Below are positions 62,166 to 64,000 of a stretch of DNA of 64,000 nucleotides, piece after piece. The DNA is from CAZOOK01 sp964581385 (GTDB lineage Bacteria; Pseudomonadota; Gammaproteobacteria; Nevskiales; Nevskiaceae), in the NCBI GenBank assembly GCA_964581385.1, contig CAZOOK010000012.1, forward strand, positions 71,620-135,619, in the 5' to 3' direction. The notes under the pieces were generated by a model. The model did not search any database. It was not told the origin of the DNA and was given only the letters and a program-made list of their open reading frames with translations. The translations under genes were made by a program, and so were the position numbers. The stretch's first letter is position 1. Each line of letters opens with the position of its first letter.

Positions 62166-62929
62166 CTAACGTCCACCAAGACCGGTTTGTACCGGCGGTT
62201 CCAATACCAAAACAGGGTGTTGCGCAATCCGTATTGCTTGATCCTTCGTGCCGATTGAACGACCACCATCTCCGGCAGAAAGCGGATGGCCGGGGTTAGT
62301 GCGCGCGCGCGGTTTTGCAGAATGCGATCCTCGTTGTCGACTTCGAGTGCGATACGCGGGAAACCGCCGCACGCGAGATAGAGATCCGCCTCGATCGCCA
62401 AGTTGCCGCCGCTGGCGAGGATGTAAGGGCAGAGAAATTCGCTGCCCCGGTTTTTCGGCAGACGCGGAGCGGCAAAGCGCATCAGGGCCGTAAGCAGCAG
62501 GACGCCCAGACGCTGAAGCGGATTCAGCCGGAGGTCGTCCGTGCGGGCACGGACCGGGCCCGCGATGAACAGCGCGCCGCCTTCGAAGCCGCGTTTGATC
62601 GCGCCAATCCAATCGCGCCGTGGCAAGCTGTCCGCGTCAGTGCGCGCGATGTGGCTCGCGCCGGCAGCGATTGCAGCGCGGAAGCCCGTATCGGCGGCGG
62701 CACCCGTCCCCTTTTGAGGCTCGCGAACGATCCGGATGTCCTGGCGCGGATGCGCTTCGCGAAACGCCTCGATTTTGGCAATGGTACCGTCGGTGCTGGC
62801 ATTGTCGACCACAAGCAGCGTGAAGGCGGGATCGGCCTGCGTCGCGAGCGCCGTGAGCGTCGTGCGGATAGCCGCGGCCTCGTTGTAGCAGGGCACTACC
62901 ACGAACAGCGATCGGACGATAATTCCCAT
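62162..62929 (-). CDS. Family 2 glycosyltransferase
   Basis: A 255-residue GT-A glycosyltransferase: VVVPCYNEAAAIRTTL, VVDNASTDGT, the DxD-like TDADSLPRRDW, and an acidic base region EVDNEDRILQNRA. A weak hydrophobic stretch (LGVLLLTALMRFAAP) suggests loose membrane contact at most. It begins nine bases after the KAS III stop and overlaps the P450 start, so the three leftward genes are one operon. It may attach a sugar to the cluster product or act on a lipid-linked precursor. Confidence 0.85.
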   Translation of the reverse strand: MGIIVRSLFVVVPCYNEAAAIRTTLTALATQADPAFTLLVVDNASTDGTIAKIEAFREAHPRQDIRIVREPQKGTGAAADTGFRAAIAAGASHIARTDADSLPRRDWIGAIKRGFEGGALFIAGPVRARTDDLRLNPLQRLGVLLLTALMRFAAPRLPKNRGSEFLCPYILASGGNLAIEADLYLACGGFPRIALEVDNEDRILQNRARALTPAIRFLPEMVVVQSARRIKQYGLRNTLFWYWNRRYKPVLVDVR

Positions 62930-62937
62930 GGCGCCGT

Positions 62938-63993
62938 TCAATAGGTTAGGAACACCGCACCGAGGCTGAGCCCGGCGGCGAGCCCGATGCACATGAGCAG
63001 ATCACCGCGCGCGATCTCGCCGGCCGCGACCGCCTGGGCGATCTGCGTGGGGATCGTGGCCGAAGCGATGTTGCCGAGCCGCGGCACCGTGATGACGAGC
63101 TTGGACTCGGGAATGCCGGTGACGGTGCAGAAGTCGGTGACGAAGGGCCGCGACACTTGGTGGCAAAAGACGCGTCTGAAATCCTTGATTGCCAGACCGG
63201 TTACTTCGAACGCTCCGGTAAGGAGGCTGTCGCCGAATTCGATGAACGCGTTGCGCATTCTCATTCCGTTGCCGTGGAAATAAGTCCATTCTTCACCGCG
63301 TGGATGCATCGATCCACCCCCGGGCAGTGTCGCCAGGGACCAGTGGTGGCTGGCCGCAATGAATTTCTGAAAAAAGATGCCTTCCGCGGAAGGATCACGG
63401 GTCAGCAACAGGGCGGCGCCGGCATCGCCCATCGTATATCCGGTGGCACCGTCGATGAAGGTCGACACATCCTCGACGGCCCAGCGGATGGCGCGCGATG
63501 GGCATTCGCCGCTGACGACCAGCGCGGTCTGGCAAGCGTTGCCGCGCAGCAGGGCCGTTGCCACCTGTATGCCATTGAGGAAGCTGTTACAGGCGTTCTT
63601 GATGTCGAAGACCGGACAGCTCAAACCGAGTTTCGACGCCACGATATGTGCGGTCGCGGGTTCCGTCAGATCCTGGGAGGCCGAAGCCCACACCAGCAGT
63701 CCAATATCGGTCCGCGTCATGGCAGCTTGATCCATTGCCTTCTTCGCTGCGGCAACAGCAAGGTCAGAGGCTTGCATTCCCTCCGGCAAAAAATGCCGGG
63801 TTTCGATGCCGGTAAGCGATTGGAGCAGGCCGTGCCGCAAGCGCAGCCCCGGACTCGACTCGCGGATCCTGGCCTCGACCATCTCGCTGGCGACCGGCTG
63901 TCCCGGGAGGTGAAAGCCAGAACCGGCGATGACGACATGAGTAGGAATCCGCTCGAAACTGGCCGGCGACAACATCTCCAGCGTCTCGACCAT
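62938..63993 (-). CDS. 3-oxoacyl-ACP synthase III-like condensing enzyme
   Basis: A 351-residue thiolase-fold synthase. The catalytic cysteine is in DIKNACNSFLNGIQ near residue 134, the histidine in VFCHQVSRPF near residue 272, and the asparagine in PRLGNIASATIPTQ. The N terminus THVVIAGSGFHLPG and the residue order fit FabH/OleA-type enzymes, which condense acyl thioesters without a long channel of partner domains. The ATG at 63993 is used, but only seven bases remain before the window edge, so a longer N terminus cannot be excluded. It could start the cluster's chain by head-to-head or primer condensation. Confidence 0.87.
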   Translation of the reverse strand: MVETLEMLSPASFERIPTHVVIAGSGFHLPGQPVASEMVEARIRESSPGLRLRHGLLQSLTGIETRHFLPEGMQASDLAVAAAKKAMDQAAMTRTDIGLLVWASASQDLTEPATAHIVASKLGLSCPVFDIKNACNSFLNGIQVATALLRGNACQTALVVSGECPSRAIRWAVEDVSTFIDGATGYTMGDAGAALLLTRDPSAEGIFFQKFIAASHHWSLATLPGGGSMHPRGEEWTYFHGNGMRMRNAFIEFGDSLLTGAFEVTGLAIKDFRRVFCHQVSRPFVTDFCTVTGIPESKLVITVPRLGNIASATIPTQIAQAVAAGEIARGDLLMCIGLAAGLSLGAVFLTY

Positions 63994-64000
63994 GGTGCCG

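Overview
The window looks like chromosomal DNA of a GC-rich Gammaproteobacterium. It carries fabA/fabB, opgGH, RNase T, a YchJ-type SEC-C protein, an ExeA/GspB pair and the arginine succinyltransferase genes astA/astD/astB. The combination, together with ornithine-lipid genes and a 271-bp intergenic repeat, would fit the Xanthomonadales/Nevskiales side of the class, but placement below class level is inference. No rRNA, tRNA, CRISPR array or intact transposase was seen.

1-13.9 kb: ornithine lipid genes olsB-olsA (olsA runs off the left edge), opgG-opgH for periplasmic glucans, rnt, argG, a leftward block of a DyP-type peroxidase with two mutually related unknown proteins and a beta-propeller protein, an MscS channel, repeat copy A, and an alpha/beta hydrolase.

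14-20.5 kb: fabA-fabB with a clear terminator, a second MscS channel, a Doc-type toxin with an AbrB-like antitoxin and a palindromic operator, a DUF938 methyltransferase overlapping a YchJ protein, and argD/astC.

20.5-34.4 kb: a long leftward series (M20 hydrolase, thioesterase, astA, YdcF, astD, astB, exeA, gspB) faces a rightward amino-acid ABC importer (binding protein, permease, ATPase). A DUF885 peptidase gene and repeat copy B lie inside the importer locus. Together this reads as an uptake and catabolism locus for arginine or related amino acids, with an M20 hydrolase where astE would be expected.

34.4-51.9 kb: an accessory stress and signalling region, partly AT-richer. It has a DUF4397 lipoprotein, a serine-hydrolase lipoprotein, Lmo0937-like, CsbD-like, four-helix DUF2383-like, BON, DUF4398 and OmpA proteins. 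These are followed by a hybrid kinase-regulator-Crp operon, two more Crp/Fnr paralogs, a REC-PAS-GGDEF-EAL protein and a compact histidine kinase.

51.9-52.8 kb: a scar with gene fragments and hairpins, possibly the edge of a mobile island.

52.8-64 kb: a lipid-type biosynthetic cluster in two convergent arms. The rightward arm has two tandem HxxxDG acyltransferase/condensation-like proteins, a sulfotransferase, a glycosyltransferase stub, a P450, an AMP-forming acyl ligase and an OleD-like NAD(P)-dependent dehydrogenase. The leftward arm has a KAS III-like synthase, a family-2 glycosyltransferase and a second P450, and its upstream end lies outside the window. The synthase/ligase/dehydrogenase trio resembles the OleA/OleC/OleD (beta-lactone) logic with no OleB visible.

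The two items most worth a second look are this cluster and the 271-bp repeat, whose two copies keep the same nested stems with different stem sequences.
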